A DNA stretch of 12,692 nt. It comes from Thermoleophilaceae bacterium. Its GTDB lineage: Bacteria > Actinomycetota > Thermoleophilia > Solirubrobacterales > Thermoleophilaceae. This document shows positions 11,941 to 12,692 of this stretch, piece after piece. The position numbers and the translations under genes were made by a program. The DNA is taken from positions 1 to 12,692 of the forward strand of contig JACCZR010000060.1 in NCBI GenBank assembly GCA_013695855.1, in the 5' to 3' direction. The notes beneath the pieces were generated by a model. That model searched no databases, was not told the DNA's origin, and worked only from the letters and a program-made list of their open reading frames with translations. Numbering within the stretch: position 1 is the stretch's first letter; each line of letters begins with the position of its first letter.

Positions 11941-12692
11941 ATGACGCTGACCTCGGGCCGCCTGCTCCAACTGCTGTCGCTGCTGCAGGCCCGGCGCTAC
12001 TGGCCGGGCGACGAGCTGGCCAGCCGGCTCGAGATCTCCGGACGCACGGTGCGCCGGGACGTTGAGCGGCTGCGCGAGCTCGGCTACCCGGTGCAGGCCA
12101 CCACCGGGCCCGAGGGCGGCTACCGGCTGGAGGCGGGCACGGCGATGCCGCCGCTGCTGCTGGACGACGACGAGGCGGTGGCCATCGCCGTCGGATTGCG
12201 AACCTCGGCCGGGGCCTCGGTGACCGGGATCGAGGAGACCTCGGTGCGCGCGCTGGTCAAGCTCGAGCAGGTGCTGCCGCCGCGGCTGCGCCGGCGGGTG
12301 AACGCCCTGCAGTCGGCGACCGCGACGCTCAGCCGCCCCGCCGCCGACACCGCCGTCGAGCCGGAGTTGCTGATCGTGATCGCGGGGGGCTGCCGCGACA
12401 AGCAGCGTCTGCGCTTCGCCTACCAGGCGCGCGACGGCGAGCGCACCCGCCGGCTGGTGGAGCCCGACACCCTCGTGACCCTCGGCCGCCGTTGGTACCT
12501 GGTCGGTTGGGACTGCAACCGGGAGGACTGGCGGACCTTCCGCCTCGACCGCATCGACAGGCTGCCCACCACAGCCGAGCGCTTCGAGCCCCGCCCGCTT
12601 CCCGGCGGCGACGCGGTGGCCTTCGTGCAACGCAGCGCCCGCTCGGTCACCTACCGCCATCAGGCACGCGTGGTCCTGCACGCCTCGGCGGC
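11941..12692 (+). CDS. HTH-WYL domain transcriptional regulator (3' end outside window)
   Basis: Open from ATG 11941 to the window edge, 250 whole codons with no stop, so the gene is truncated at its 3' end. Residues 1-62 form a DeoR-like winged helix-turn-helix (LASRLEISGRTVRRDVERL, then GYPVQATTGPEGGYRL). A linker helix region follows (about 75-140). The WYL domain shows WYLVGWD at 185-191 and RTFRLDRI at 198-205, the core of the ligand-sensing fold. WYL proteins regulate transcription after binding small ligands or nucleotides; the ligand here is unknown. An in-frame ATG at 11923 would add six residues, but the downstream ATG fits the family start better. No Shine-Dalgarno sequence is seen. 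Its divergent position, 43 bases from the DrrA-like gene with a palindrome between, suggests that it regulates that exporter and itself. Confidence 0.93.
   Translation, partial: MTLTSGRLLQLLSLLQARRYWPGDELASRLEISGRTVRRDVERLRELGYPVQATTGPEGGYRLEAGTAMPPLLLDDDEAVAIAVGLRTSAGASVTGIEETSVRALVKLEQVLPPRLRRRVNALQSATATLSRPAADTAVEPELLIVIAGGCRDKQRLRFAYQARDGERTRRLVEPDTLVTLGRRWYLVGWDCNREDWRTFRLDRIDRLPTTAERFEPRPLPGGDAVAFVQRSARSVTYRHQARVVLHASA

Noticed and set aside
10876..12681. Upstream two thirds of an 856-codon minus-strand open frame ending at 10111
   Set aside because: Only the part from the GTG at 10875 encodes the DrrB-like permease. The rest is antisense to the WYL gene or out of frame with the ABC ATPase, is Arg/Gly/His-rich, and has no domain.
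1..12692. CRISPR arrays, tRNA or rRNA genes, insertion sequences, defence genes
   Set aside because: I looked for repeated spacers, cloverleaf-like segments, transposase motifs and terminal inverted repeats and saw none.

Overview
The window is very GC-rich, densely coding bacterial DNA with strong G/C preference at third codon positions. GTG and TTG starts and 1-4 base overlaps between consecutive genes are common. The gene families present (actinobacterial-type aa3 oxidase genes, a DrrA/DrrB-type ABC exporter with a WYL regulator, a PAP2_3/Aur1-like membrane enzyme, a small secreted four-cysteine protein) suggest a high-GC actinobacterium. Thermoleophilia/Solirubrobacterales is my best guess, but that is inference; no rRNA or other phylogenetic marker is present.

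Layout from left to right. (1) Bases 1-165 hold the C-terminal tail of a plus-strand gene entering from the left. It meets a small secreted-protein gene (162-527, minus) tail to tail at a shared CTAG. (2) A small cysteine-rich zinc-ribbon-like gene lies at 587-787 (minus). (3) A tightly coupled minus-strand cytochrome oxidase operon reads coxB (4499-5344), ctaD (2802-4499), ctaA (1774-2805), ctaB (887-1774). It encodes subunits II and I plus both enzymes that turn heme B into heme A. Subunits III and IV are not in the window. (4) A PaaG-like crotonase (5434-6225, minus) lies just upstream of coxB and is divergent from a metallo-beta-lactamase-fold hydrolase (6349-6999, plus). (5) A plus-strand run continues with a PAP2_3-type membrane enzyme (7025-7930), an LPG-synthase-TM/UPF0104 flippase-like membrane protein (7927-9090) and thioredoxin reductase (9087-10097), each overlapping the next by 4 bases. 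(6) A minus-strand DrrB/DrrA-type ABC exporter (10111-10875, 10872-11897) is divergent from a HTH-WYL transcription regulator that runs off the right edge (11941 onward).

How the genes work together: the cox block makes and cofactors the terminal oxidase. The PAP2 and flippase-like proteins probably act on membrane lipids or lipid-linked intermediates, although coupling them to trxB is unexpected. The WYL regulator probably controls the adjacent exporter through a palindrome in the 43-base gap between them.

The most interesting structure is regulatory. Five genes at the head of a transcription unit (coxB, the crotonase, the MBL hydrolase, the PAP2 gene, drrA) lack a Shine-Dalgarno sequence and have a -10-like hexamer 6-9 bases before the start codon, which suggests leaderless mRNAs. 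Internal genes such as ctaD, trxB and drrB have clear Shine-Dalgarno sequences. I see no CRISPR array, tRNA, rRNA, insertion sequence or defence island, and no gene-free stretch longer than about 125 bases. The genes themselves look like ordinary core and accessory metabolism.
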